Source of the DNA: Streptomyces sp. CA-210063
GTDB lineage: Bacteria > Actinomycetota > Actinomycetes > Streptomycetales > Streptomycetaceae
Assembly (NCBI RefSeq): GCF_024612015.1
Contig: NZ_CP102512.1
Location: 5,518,001 to 5,582,000 of the forward strand
DNA length: 64,000 nt
Direction: 5' to 3'
This document shows positions 41,350 through 49,870 of this stretch, in pieces. Made by a program: the position numbers and the translations under genes. The first letter of the stretch is position 1. Every line of letters starts with the position of its first letter. The notes beneath the pieces were generated by a model. It was not told the DNA's origin, ran no database searches, and saw nothing but the letters and a program-made list of their open reading frames with translations.

Positions 41350-42056
41350 GCGGTGGACGTCGGCTCGGGGCTGGTCAGGGTGGCCAGGGCCTTGTCGGCG
41401 TCCTTCTGCTTGCTGAGGGACTTGAAGCCGGTGCCGATGATGAGGTCGACCTCGGTGGCCTTCGCGCGGCCGTCGGTCTTCAGCTGGGCGCCGGTGAGCT
41501 GGGTGTTGAGGACGGGCAGCGCCGCCTCCTCGGCGGCCTTCGCGCCGAGGAGTAGCGCGGCGCCCTTGACCTTCTTGTCGTACTCCTCGGTCGCGTTGCC
41601 CACGTTCCCGATGCGGAAGCCGCGCTTCTTCAGCTCGTCCGCGGTCTCCTTGGCGAGGCCGGCGCGGGGCGTGGCGTTGAGGACGTTGACGGTGATCTTG
41701 CCGGGGGCGGGGAGGTCCTTCCCGGACGCCCCGGATGACCCGGACGCCCCGGATGACTTGGACGCCCCGGACTTCCCGGAGTCCCCGGACTTCCCATCCG
41801 ATCCGCTCGCCGTCGGGGACGGGCTCACCCGGGACGCGCAATCCGCCTTCGGGCCGGCCGCGGCCGCCTGGTCGGTGTCGCCGGTGAAGACGTCGATGAG
41901 CTGCAGGGTTCCCCAGCCGACGAGGCCCAGCGCGGTCACGGACGCGACGACCGCGAGCACGAGCCTGCGGCGCCTCCTGGGTCGCCGCAGCCGCGGGTAC
42001 TTGGCCCCCGTGATCCGGTACTGGCCACCCATGCCGGGAGGAGTCAGCATGCTCAT
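41334..42056 (-). CDS. membrane-anchored LytR_C-domain protein
   Basis: 240 residues. The basic N-terminus (YPRLRRPRRRRRLVL) is followed by one TM helix (VLAVVASVTALGLVGWGTLQLI), a Ser/Gly-rich linker with repeated SGASGSSGASG and a C-terminal LytR_C domain (ITVNVLNATPRAGLAKETAD, LKKRGFRIGNVGNA, VDLIIGTGF). LytR_C domains are extracytoplasmic and are attached to LCP ligases or stand alone; this one has no LCP part. Role likely in the envelope. Its 3' end is duplicated downstream. Confidence 0.8.
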   Translation of the reverse strand: MSMLTPPGMGGQYRITGAKYPRLRRPRRRRRLVLAVVASVTALGLVGWGTLQLIDVFTGDTDQAAAAGPKADCASRVSPSPTASGSDGKSGDSGKSGASKSSGASGSSGASGKDLPAPGKITVNVLNATPRAGLAKETADELKKRGFRIGNVGNATEEYDKKVKGAALLLGAKAAEEAALPVLNTQLTGAQLKTDGRAKATEVDLIIGTGFKSLSKQKDADKALATLTSPEPTSTATKTC

Positions 42057-42247
42057 GGGCGCAGCGTAGTGCCGTTGGACGGCGATGCCTACTAGATGAT
42101 CATTGACCGCGCTGCAGTCCAACCCGAAAGGGCCAACCGCGGGGCGTCCGGATCGTCGCGGAGGTGCCCGTGGCGGCTGTCGCGGCGGCTGTCTACGGGG
42201 CTGCTGTGACGGCTGACCGGGGGGCTGGGCTGCCTGTGCGGGGCTGG

Positions 42248-42544
42248 CTAGTCCAGTTCGAGGACGCGGGCGTGGAGCACCTGGCGTTGCTGGAGGGCCG
42301 CGCGGACCGCGCGGTGGAGGCCGTCCTCCAGGTACAGATCGCCCTGCCACTTCACCACGTGCGCGAAGAGGTCGCCGTAGAAGGTGGAGTCCTCGGCGAG
42401 GAGGGTCTCCAGGTCCAGCTGCCCCTTGGTCGTCACGAGCTGATCGAGGCGGACCGGGCGCGGCGCGACGTCCGCCCACTGCCGGGTGCTTTCCCGGCCG
42501 TGGTCGGGGTACGGCCGGCCGTTTCCGATGCGCTTGAAGATCAC
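42248..42544 (-). CDS. small conserved actinobacterial protein, ParB-N-like
   Basis: 98 residues. VRLDQLVTTKGQLDLETLL and the LEDGLHRAVRAALQQRQVLHARVLE end recall the ParB/sulfiredoxin DGxHR-type nucleotide pocket. I recall this conserved protein near upp in other Streptomyces. Function unknown. Not visibly linked to a partner. Confidence 0.65.
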   Translation of the reverse strand: MIFKRIGNGRPYPDHGRESTRQWADVAPRPVRLDQLVTTKGQLDLETLLAEDSTFYGDLFAHVVKWQGDLYLEDGLHRAVRAALQQRQVLHARVLELD

Positions 42545-42918
42545 ACGGAAAGCCTACCGGTCGAGACGTTCCGGGCGCAGCCATGGCGGCGGAGTGGGGG
42601 CCCGGAAAAGACCGTCAAAACGGGGTGAAACGGTAATTTTGTGGGGGTTCGGTGGGGGTCGTGAGTGCTTGGTGGGGCACTCTCGGGTTGTCCGCGCGTT
42701 CTTTACGTGGTCCCTGTGCGGTGTCGCCGGTGACTTGCCGGGGCTTCTCCTGGGGTTCTCCGGGGTTTTGCCGGAGGGGCGCCGCGAGGGTGTGCTCGCG
42801 AGGGGGTTCCGGGTGGGGGTGTCTTGGGTGCGTGGGTGGGTGCGGGTCCGTCGTGGCTTGTCGCGCAGTTCCCCGCGCCCCTTTCGGGGCCGGGCGGCAG
42901 TTTCGCGTGCTTGGGGGG
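42545..42918. other. intergenic region with a dispersed repeat
   Basis: 374 bases. G/T-rich sequence and one dispersed repeat (TCGCGCAGTTCCCCGCGCCC core, 42853-42882) pointing the same way as the 15029 copy. No gene seen. Confidence 0.5.
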
Positions 42919-43521
42919 TTACTTGGCGGAGGGCTTCGCGGCCTTTTCGGCCTTGGCGGCTGCCTTCATTTCCTGTTTGTGGGCGCGGACCTTGGCGAGG
43001 GAGTCGGGGCCCTTGATGTCGGCGACGGAGCGGAAGGAGTCGGGGTCGCCGTAGGAGCCGGCGGCCTCGCGCCAGCCGGTGGGGTGGACGCCGAGTTGTT
43101 TGCCGAGGAGGGCCAGGAAGATCTGGGCCTTCTGGCGGCCGAAGCCGGGCAGCGATTCCAGACGGGAGAGGAGTTCCTTGCCGGTTGTCGCGTCCTGCCA
43201 GACCGCGCTCGCGTCGCCGTCGTAGTGGTCGACGAGGTACTGGCACAGCTGCTGGATCCGCTTGGCCATGGAGCCGGGGTAACGGTGCACGGCCGGTTTG
43301 GCGGACAGCAGGGCGGCGAAGGACTCCGGGTCCGTCGCCGCGATCTCGTGGGCGTCCAGGTCGTCCGCGCCGAGCCGTTGGGCGATGGTCCAGGGCCCCT
43401 TGAACGCCCACTCCATCGGCACTTGCTGGTCCAGCAGCATGCCGACCAGCGCGGCGAGCGGACTGCGGCCGAGAAGCTCGTCCGCCTCGGGGTCCTGGGC
43501 GAGGTGCAGGGTGACGTCCAT
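42919..43521 (-). CDS. HhH-GPD-family base-excision DNA glycosylase-like protein
   Basis: 200 residues from ATG 43521. LVGMLLDQQVPMEWAFKGP is the start of the HhH-GPD fold; ESLPGFGRQKAQIFLALLGK is the helix-hairpin-helix with its GxG; the Lys/Asp position expected for catalysis falls near GVHPTGWREAAG, where no clear catalytic Asp follows. No iron-sulfur Cys cluster. The C-terminus is Lys/Ala-rich. I take it as a member of the short actinobacterial 'Fe-S cluster assembly/HhH-GPD' group with unproven activity. Confidence 0.75.
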   Translation of the reverse strand: MDVTLHLAQDPEADELLGRSPLAALVGMLLDQQVPMEWAFKGPWTIAQRLGADDLDAHEIAATDPESFAALLSAKPAVHRYPGSMAKRIQQLCQYLVDHYDGDASAVWQDATTGKELLSRLESLPGFGRQKAQIFLALLGKQLGVHPTGWREAAGSYGDPDSFRSVADIKGPDSLAKVRAHKQEMKAAAKAEKAAKPSAK

Positions 43522-43539
43522 GCCCCGATGATCGCGCGC

Positions 43540-43731
43540 CGAGCGACACCCCGCAGCCCGGCCTCCGGCAGGCTGGAGGTGCCGGCGGTCGGGTCGGGGG
43601 TGACCAGGGTGTGTGAGGTGGAGCCGGCGGTAGTGCTCGGTGACTTGTTCCGCACCCGTCACCGTGAAGACGAAGTCCTTCGCACGGAGCAGCTCGAGGA
43701 CCGCTCCCTTCCAGCCGTGCCCCTGCCCCAT
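43540..43731 (-). pseudogene. remnant of a siderophore-interacting (FAD/ferric reductase) protein gene
   Basis: From ATG 43731 the frame reads like the start of SIP-family ferric-siderophore reductases (MGQGHGWKGAVLELLRAKDF then VTGAEQVTEHYRRLHLT). Then homology stops, and the piece SHTLVTPDPTAGT, which corresponds to the SIP FAD-binding strand (YTLVDPDP type), appears in another frame near 43600. So a deletion and a frameshift left about 60 codons of a 270-codon gene. The iron box at 43772 is its old promoter. Confidence 0.6.
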
Positions 43732-43771
43732 GGCTTCTGCACCCTTCACGTACGCTTCGATCACAGGCTGC

Positions 43772-43790
43772 TTAGGTGAGGCTTACCTAA
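43772..43790. promoter_or_regulatory. iron box (DmdR/IdeR operator)
   Basis: TTAGGTGAGGCTTACCTAA, a 19-bp palindrome with 17 matches to the TTAGGTTAGGCTAACCTAA-type consensus. It lies 21 bp before the acylase start and 40 bp before the SIP remnant, in divergent position. Confidence 0.85.
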
Positions 43791-43810
43791 ATCACAGGCG
43801 GGAGATGGGG

Positions 43811-46204
43811 ATGCGTGACATCGGTCGGACGCAGGGGTGCGCCCAGGCGAACATTTTGAGCCACGAGGCATGCGGGACCTATCGCGATGCCTGGGGTATT
43901 CCTCACCTCCGCGCCGCCGACGTCCGCGAACTCGCCCGCGCACAGGGCCGCGTCACCGCCCTCGACCGTGCCTGGCAACTGGAGGTCGAACGCCACCGCG
44001 TCCAGGGCACCTCGGCCGCCTTCCTCGGCGTCGACGCCCTCGGCTGGGACCGGTTCGCGAGACGGGCCCGCCTCGCCGACACCGCCCGAAGATGCTTCGC
44101 CAGGCTGGAGAGAACGGACCCGGAGACCGCCGACTGGGTTCAGGCGTATGTGGACGGCGTGAACGAGGGGCTCGTCGAAGGCGGGCGGCGCGCGCCCGAG
44201 TTCGAGCGGGTCGGGCTCGTCCCCGGGCGTTGGGAGGCCTGGCATCCGCTCGGTGTCTGGCTCGCCACGCACGTCCTGTTCGCCGGGTTCCCCGCCAAGC
44301 TCTGGCGCGAGGAGGCCGTACGGCATCTCGGCGCCGACGCGGTCGGGCTCTTCGCCACCGACGGGCCCGCCACCTCCGGCAGCAACGGGTGGCTCGTCGA
44401 CGGCTCCCGTACGGCGACCGGGCAGGCCGTCATCGCCGGCGATCCACACCGGTTCATCGAGGAGCCCGGCGTCTACCAGCAGATCCACCTCTCCTGCCCC
44501 GAGTTCGACGTCGTCGGCCTCGCCGTCCCGGGCATGCCCGGCATCGCCCACTTCGGTCACACGGGTGACGTGGCCTGGGCCATCACCAACGCCATGGCCG
44601 ACTACCAGGACCTGTACCGGGAGCGACTGCGCATCCGCCGGACCGACGGGGGCGCCATTCAGGAGGGCGGGGACGGGGGCGTCGTGGAGGCGCTCGATCC
44701 GGACGGCGAGTGGCGGGCGGCCGTGCATCGGCATGTGGAGATCATCGAGGTCGCGGGTGGGGAGCCCGTCGAGGTGGAAGTGATCGAGACCGCGCGCGGT
44801 CCCGTCGTCATCGGGGGCTTGGATCCCGACGCCGACCTTCACTCTGACCTCCACTCCGACCTCCATTCCGACGGCCGCACCGGCTCCGACTCCGAGCCGG
44901 TCGGCCCCATCAGCCTCCGTTACCCGCCCCGCGTCACCGAGGATCTCGGGCTCAGTGCGCTCCTCCCCCTGCTCCGGGCCCGGGAAGTCGGCGATGTGGA
45001 CCGGGCGTTCGACCGGTGGGCCGAGCCCGTGAACGTCGTGCAGGCCGCGGACACGCGGGGCGGGGTACTGCACCGGGTGGCGGGACGCGTGCCCGTGCGG
45101 AGCCGGGACAACCGGACGCGGATCGTCGCGGCCTGGGAGCCGGGGCACGAGTGGGAGGGATGGCACGAGACGCCGTACGGCACGTTCGAGGACGGCGTCG
45201 CCGTCATGGCCAACCAGCGTGGCCCGGCGACCCCGCTGGGCGTGGAGTTCGCCCCGCCGCACCGCGCCGAACGCATCCGCGCGATGCTGGACGAGAAGCG
45301 GATGTGGTCCGCCCCGGACATGCCCACCATCCACATGGACACCCATCTGGCCTCCGCCGGGCCCCTGTTGGACCATGTGGCCGCACTCGTCGACGCCCAC
45401 GGCACCCCCAAGGCCGCCACCCCCGAGGCCGCCACCCCCGAGGCCGCCACCCCCGAGGCCGCCCCCGACCGACCGGCGCCCCTCACCGCGGCCGCGGCCG
45501 GGCTGCGGGAGCGGCTGCTGCGGTGGGACCGGCGGATGGACGCCGACAGTGTCGAGGCGGCGGCCTACGCGGCGTTGCGCGGGGCGGTCGTACGGCGGCT
45601 CGCGGCGCAGCCCGCCTTCGCGGCGCTGGCCGTACCGCCGACGTATCCCGAGGTCTTCCGGCCGTGGCTCTCACTCACCGTTCGGATCGGGTTCGCGCTC
45701 GAACATCTGCTCAGGGCGGAGGAGTTGTACGGGATCGACCGGGCCGCGCTCGTACGGGAGGCGCTGGAGGAGGTCGCCTGTGTCGAGGCCGGGCGTTGGG
45801 GCGACAGCCATCGGCTCGCGCCGTGGCGCGCGCTCCCGGGCGACGGCGACACCCATGCTTCCTCCCACTCCTACGACGAGCCGGGGCTGGCCGGTGACCA
45901 CGACTGTGTGCTCTGCACCTCGGCCGTCCCCGGTGTCACCGACCTCAGCGCTCGCGGGCCCGCCGCCCGGTACGTCTGGGACCTGGCCCGGCGCGAGGAC
46001 AGCCTCTGGGTGGTGCCGTTCGGGGCGTCCGGCGTCGGCGGATCGGCCCACCACCGCGACCAACTCCCCCTGTGGCTCAAGGGAGATCTCGTGCCTGTTG
46101 TCACCGACTGGGCCCGCCTCACCAAGGACGACGACGACAGCCACGGAGACGACAACAGCCACGACAGCAACCGGAACAGCGAGGAGAAGCGCCATGACCG
46201 TTGA
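43811..46204 (+). CDS. penicillin-acylase-family Ntn hydrolase, iron-regulated
   Basis: 797 residues from ATG 43811 (GGGAG upstream; ATG 43805 is an alternative). The motif SGSNGWLV places the nucleophile Ser at about 191, at the alpha/beta cleavage point. GMPGIAHFGHTGDVAWAITN and AVIAGDPHRFIE are family hallmarks. No clear signal peptide, unlike periplasmic acylases. Two minisatellites lie in frame: LHSD-type (44837-44870) and ATPEA-type (45415-45460). The GNAT gene overlaps its end by 11 bp. With the iron box this suggests acyl exchange or hydrolysis on a hydroxamate siderophore, as proposed for the desG/desH-type pair in desferrioxamine producers. Confidence 0.78.
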   Translation: MRDIGRTQGCAQANILSHEACGTYRDAWGIPHLRAADVRELARAQGRVTALDRAWQLEVERHRVQGTSAAFLGVDALGWDRFARRARLADTARRCFARLERTDPETADWVQAYVDGVNEGLVEGGRRAPEFERVGLVPGRWEAWHPLGVWLATHVLFAGFPAKLWREEAVRHLGADAVGLFATDGPATSGSNGWLVDGSRTATGQAVIAGDPHRFIEEPGVYQQIHLSCPEFDVVGLAVPGMPGIAHFGHTGDVAWAITNAMADYQDLYRERLRIRRTDGGAIQEGGDGGVVEALDPDGEWRAAVHRHVEIIEVAGGEPVEVEVIETARGPVVIGGLDPDADLHSDLHSDLHSDGRTGSDSEPVGPISLRYPPRVTEDLGLSALLPLLRAREVGDVDRAFDRWAEPVNVVQAADTRGGVLHRVAGRVPVRSRDNRTRIVAAWEPGHEWEGWHETPYGTFEDGVAVMANQRGPATPLGVEFAPPHRAERIRAMLDEKRMWSAPDMPTIHMDTHLASAGPLLDHVAALVDAHGTPKAATPEAATPEAATPEAAPDRPAPLTAAAAGLRERLLRWDRRMDADSVEAAAYAALRGAVVRRLAAQPAFAALAVPPTYPEVFRPWLSLTVRIGFALEHLLRAEELYGIDRAALVREALEEVACVEAGRWGDSHRLAPWRALPGDGDTHASSHSYDEPGLAGDHDCVLCTSAVPGVTDLSARGPAARYVWDLARREDSLWVVPFGASGVGGSAHHRDQLPLWLKGDLVPVVTDWARLTKDDDDSHGDDNSHDSNRNSEEKRHDR

Positions 46205-46805
46205 GTCGTACGGCGGCCGTGCGGCCGTCCATGAGCAGGTGGTCGACGGGTTCGGGACCGTGCGGATCCTGCCGTTGGACGCGAAGGCCGATGCCGAGGT
46301 GGTCCATGGGTGGGTGAGTGAGGCGCGGGCCGGGTTCTGGGGCATGAACGGGCTCACGGAGGAGCAGGTGCGGGAGGTCTACGAGCACCTGGACACCCTC
46401 GACACGCACCACGCCTATCTCGCGGTGCGCGACGGCGAGCCGGTCGGGCTGCTGCAGACGTACGAGCCGGAGGCCGACCGGGTCAGCGAGTGCTACGAGG
46501 TCGAGCCCGGGGACATCGGCGTCCATGTGCTGCTGGCGCCTGCCGGGGAGGGCGGGGCGCGGCCGGGGTGGTCGGCCTCGGTGTTCGCGGCCTTCACGTC
46601 GTACGCGCTGGTCGGGCTGGACCGGCGGCGGATCGTCGTCGATCCGGACGAGCGGAACGAGAAGGCGATCGCGCGGTTCGCGCGGCAGGGGTTCGAGTGC
46701 GGGCCGGTGGTCGTGCTGCCGGAGATCGATCTGCCGGATGTGTATCTGCCCGAGAAGCGGGCGCGGTTGGCGTTCCTGAGGAGAGAGACGGTGATCGGTC
46801 AGTAG
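46194..46805 (+). CDS. AlcB/RhbD-like siderophore N-acyltransferase (GNAT)
   Basis: 203 residues from ATG 46194, SD GAGGAG. GTVRILPLDAKADAEVVHGW, FWGMNGLTEEQVREVY, EPVGLLQTYEPE, the His/Asp strand GDIGVHVLL and VVDPDERNEKAIARFARQGF mark the AlcB/IucB/MbtK branch that acylates N-hydroxylated diamines or lysine. It overlaps the acylase and is under the same iron box. No biosynthesis NRPS/NIS genes lie nearby, so the pair probably serves a siderophore made from another locus. Confidence 0.82.
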   Translation: MTVESYGGRAAVHEQVVDGFGTVRILPLDAKADAEVVHGWVSEARAGFWGMNGLTEEQVREVYEHLDTLDTHHAYLAVRDGEPVGLLQTYEPEADRVSECYEVEPGDIGVHVLLAPAGEGGARPGWSASVFAAFTSYALVGLDRRRIVVDPDERNEKAIARFARQGFECGPVVVLPEIDLPDVYLPEKRARLAFLRRETVIGQ

Positions 46806-46833
46806 TCAGGGCGCGGGGCGTAGCCTCGGGCGG

Positions 46834-47322
46834 GTGACTCCTGAAGACCTCATCGCGCACTACGAGTTGGAGCCCATACCGCGCGAGGGCGGGCGTTTCC
46901 GCCAGACCTGGGCGGGGCCCGTGCGGGGCGACGGGCGGCCGGAGGGGACCGCGATCGTCGCCCTGCTCACCACCGAGCCGGGCGACTACTCCGCGCTGCA
47001 CCGGCTGCCCGGCGACGAGATCTGGCACTTCTACCTCGGCGATCCGCTCCAAATACTGCTCCTCGCCCCGGACGGCTCCTCGCGGGTCGTCGTCCTCGGA
47101 CCGGATGTGCTGGACGGGCAGTACGTGCAGTACGTCGTGCCTGCCGGGACCTGGATGGGCGCGCGGGTGCTGGGCGGTGGCGGCGACGGGGGCTGGACGT
47201 TGTTCGGGTGCACGATGGCGCCGGGGTTCACCTTCGAGGGGTACGAGCACGGGGACGCCGGGGAGTTGGCGAGGTTGTATCCGGACCGGGCCGACCTGAT
47301 AGCGGAGCTGGGGCGGGCGTAG
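46834..47322 (+). CDS. cupin_5 (DUF985) family protein
   Basis: 162 residues from GTG 46834. Jelly-roll motifs: ALHRLPGDEIWHFYLGDPL and FTFEGYEHGDAGEL at the end. DUF985 cupins have metal-binding-like His/Glu; the reaction is not known. No strong SD; stands between the GNAT and the copper gene. Confidence 0.78.
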   Translation: MTPEDLIAHYELEPIPREGGRFRQTWAGPVRGDGRPEGTAIVALLTTEPGDYSALHRLPGDEIWHFYLGDPLQILLLAPDGSSRVVVLGPDVLDGQYVQYVVPAGTWMGARVLGGGGDGGWTLFGCTMAPGFTFEGYEHGDAGELARLYPDRADLIAELGRA

Positions 47323-47430
47323 GCCCGGGCGGGGGGCAGGCCGGGGCCGGTCGCGTTGAACGCGGTGTGCGCGGTGTGCGTACGTATCCGAGGAGTCCGA
47401 GAGCCGGCGACAGTGGATCCGGAGCAAGAC

Positions 47431-49659
47431 GTGGGCCAAGGCAGGGACAGGGACCTGGTCGAGAACAGGGCCAGGGACACGGACACGGACGGGAACAGCG
47501 TCAAGCACGCCGACAAGAACAGCGGCGGGAACAGCGGCGGGAGCAGCGGCGGGAGCAGCGTCAGGCACGCCGGCAAGGAAAGAGGCACGAGGCGATATGG
47601 CGGAACAGGCGGGGCCATCGGTGGGTACGGACGCCGAACCGGCGGCCGGGGCCGAGGGGTTCAGCGCCTGGTGCTGCTGGGCACCGTGCTGGTCCTGTTC
47701 CTCCTCGGCGGGGCGGGGACGGCGTCCGCGCACGCCGCTCTCAAAGGGAGTGACCCCGCCGACGGAAGCGTCCTCGACTCCGCTCCCCGGGACGTCACCC
47801 TCCGCTTCACCGAGTCGGTAAGCCTCCTGGAGGACTCCATCCGCGTCGTCGACCCGGAGAACCGGGCGGTCGACACCGGCAAGCCGGGGCGCGCGGGCGG
47901 CCGTTCCGACACGGCACGTGTCACCCTCCCCACCGGCCTCGACGACGGCACGTACACGATTGCCTGGCGGGTGGTCTCCGCCGACAGCCACCCGATCTCG
48001 GGTGCCCTGATCTTCTCGGTCGGCGAACCCTCCGCGACCTCGGCGGTCCTCCCCGCCGACCTCGCCGAGGACCCGCTCACCGCCTCCCTCTACGACATCA
48101 CCCGCTACTTCGCGTACGGCGCCCTCGCCCTCCTCATCGGTGTGACCTTCTTCCTGACGGTCGTGCTCGGAGGCTCCAGCGAGGTACTGCGCAAGCTGCT
48201 GTCGGCGGGCTGGCTGGCGTTGCTGCTCGCCACGGCGGTTCTGTTGCTGCTCCGGGGGCCGTACGAGCGGGGCAGCGGCATCGGGGCCGCTCTCGACCCG
48301 TCCGTCCTGCGCGAGACGATGGCGAGCCGGCCGGGACTCGCGCTGCTGGCCCGGCTGGCGCTGCTCGCGGCGGCCGCGTTCCTCCTCGTACGAGTACGGC
48401 GGCGGCAGGAGCGGCAGGAGCGGCAGGAGCGGCAGGAGCGGCAGGAGCGGGAGGAGCGGGAGGAGCAGCAGGAACTGCAGGAACTGCAGGAGCGGCAGGA
48501 GCAGGCGGCGGCATGGGGGAGGGGCTCGCTCGTCTGCGGGGCCCTGCTCTCCGTCGGCCTCGCCGGTACCTGGGCGGCCGCCGAGCACGCCTCCGCCGGT
48601 ATCCAGGTGCCGGTCGCGATGACCTCCTCCGTGCTGCACCTGCTCGCCATGGCTGTCTGGCTGGGCGGGCTGACCGCCCTGCTCACTGTGCTGTACCGGG
48701 AGCCGAGGTCCCTGTCGGCTGCCGTGGTCAACCGTTTCTCCCGCCTCGCCTTCGCCTCCGTGATCGTCCTCGCCGTCACCGGCGTCTACCAGTCCTGGCG
48801 CGGCCTCGGCTCCTGGTCCGCCTTCACCTCCACGGCGTACGGGGAGGTCCTCGTCGCCAAGCTCGTCGCGGTGGCGCTTCTGCTGGCGGCGGCGGGGGTC
48901 TCGCGGCGGTGGACGGGGCGGTTGGGGACGGGGCGGTTGGGGACGGTTTCGGGGAAGGCCGTCGAGCAGGCTGAGACCGCCGTGTCGACGAAGGCCGTCG
49001 AGCAGCCCGAGGTCACCGAGCGATCGGCCGTGGCCGTGGCCGTTGCCGTTGCGGCGCGGGTGCCCGAGCGGGTGGGGGCCGTGGCGCGGGTCGCGGAGGA
49101 CGAGGCAGCCGACGACGTACGCCCGGGTCACCAGGGTGGCGGCGACGCTGACGCGTCGGCCGATCAGCGGCGCCAGGGCCTGCGGCGTTCCGTGCTCGCG
49201 GAGTTCACCGTCGCCGTGGTGGTCCTGGTGATCACCACCGTGCTGACGGGGACCCTGCCCGGCCGGGCGGCGGCGGAGATCGCGAAGGAGAGTGCGAGCG
49301 GGGCGGCGGCCGGTGCGGTCACGTCCTCCTCGACGACGGTCCCCTTCGACGTCGGCACCCCGAACGGTCACGGCAAGGTCCAGATCGACCTCGGCCCGGG
49401 GCGCGTCGGCAAGAACTCCGTGCAGGCCGTGGTCTTCGGCCCCGACGACGGCATCGCGACCGTCCCCGAACTGCGCCTCACCTTCACCCTGCGGGCCCAG
49501 AAGATCGGCCCCATCGACGCGAAGCTCACCAACCGCGGCGGCTACTGGGCCACCGACACCCTCCAGCTCCCCCTGCCCGGCAAGTGGACGATGAAGCTCA
49601 CGGTCCGGACGACGGAGATCGACCAGGTCACGGTGGAGAAGTCCGTACGCGTGAGCTAG
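47431..49659 (+). CDS. CopC-CopD fusion, copper resistance/import protein
   Basis: 742 residues from GTG 47431 (GGAG 6 nt upstream). The N-terminal 80 residues are low complexity with a 15-bp repeat (SGGNSGGSS). A signal-like helix (VLLGTVLVLFLLGGAGTASA) ends in AHAALKGSDPADG, the CopC start with its copper-binding His; EDSIRVV, and DSHPISGALIFSV follow. CopD has about eight TM helices; a charged RQERQE insert (about 48410-48510) separates two of them. The C-terminal domain (DVGTPNGHGKVQIDLGPGRVG) is YtkA-like. Another ATG (47597) in a shifted frame has a better SD, so the start is uncertain. Last codon overlaps the MITE. Confidence 0.75.
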   Translation: MGQGRDRDLVENRARDTDTDGNSVKHADKNSGGNSGGSSGGSSVRHAGKERGTRRYGGTGGAIGGYGRRTGGRGRGVQRLVLLGTVLVLFLLGGAGTASAHAALKGSDPADGSVLDSAPRDVTLRFTESVSLLEDSIRVVDPENRAVDTGKPGRAGGRSDTARVTLPTGLDDGTYTIAWRVVSADSHPISGALIFSVGEPSATSAVLPADLAEDPLTASLYDITRYFAYGALALLIGVTFFLTVVLGGSSEVLRKLLSAGWLALLLATAVLLLLRGPYERGSGIGAALDPSVLRETMASRPGLALLARLALLAAAAFLLVRVRRRQERQERQERQERQEREEREEQQELQELQERQEQAAAWGRGSLVCGALLSVGLAGTWAAAEHASAGIQVPVAMTSSVLHLLAMAVWLGGLTALLTVLYREPRSLSAAVVNRFSRLAFASVIVLAVTGVYQSWRGLGSWSAFTSTAYGEVLVAKLVAVALLLAAAGVSRRWTGRLGTGRLGTVSGKAVEQAETAVSTKAVEQPEVTERSAVAVAVAVAARVPERVGAVARVAEDEAADDVRPGHQGGGDADASADQRRQGLRRSVLAEFTVAVVVLVITTVLTGTLPGRAAAEIAKESASGAAAGAVTSSSTTVPFDVGTPNGHGKVQIDLGPGRVGKNSVQAVVFGPDDGIATVPELRLTFTLRAQKIGPIDAKLTNRGGYWATDTLQLPLPGKWTMKLTVRTTEIDQVTVEKSVRVS

Positions 49660-49866
49660 TGCCGCGTCAGCCAAGGTTCGCCCCGTCGCGACGCCCGGCA
49701 CGCTCCCCCATTCTCGGCTTCGCTCGAACGGGAGGGGCCCCCACCGCCGCACCGGCCGAAAGCCCAAGTACGTCCGGTCCATCGACGAGGACTTCCGGCC
49801 GGCACGCCGAGAGCACGCACCGGACGCCGCTCCTTGACGGACAAACCTTGGCTGACGCGGCACTAG
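49656..49866. mobile_element. 211-bp MITE with 23-bp perfect inverted ends
   Basis: CTAGTGCCGCGTCAGCCAAG begins the left end (49656) and its exact complement ends at 49866; 23 bp pair. CTAG on both sides may be a target duplication. No transposase. Inside, 49703-49740 matches a dispersed repeat also found at 63368. The CopCD stop codon TAG lies in the left CTAG. Confidence 0.8.
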
Positions 49867-49870
49867 ATGG

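Noticed and set aside
42554..43549. 331-codon minus-strand frame over the HhH-GPD gene
   Set aside because: It has Arg/Pro-rich shadow composition; the overlapping frame from 43521 shows the real HhH-GPD motifs.
43640..43810. N-terminal extension of the penicillin acylase
   Set aside because: The extension crosses the iron box and the SIP remnant; ATG 43811 has an SD and begins just before the family homology.
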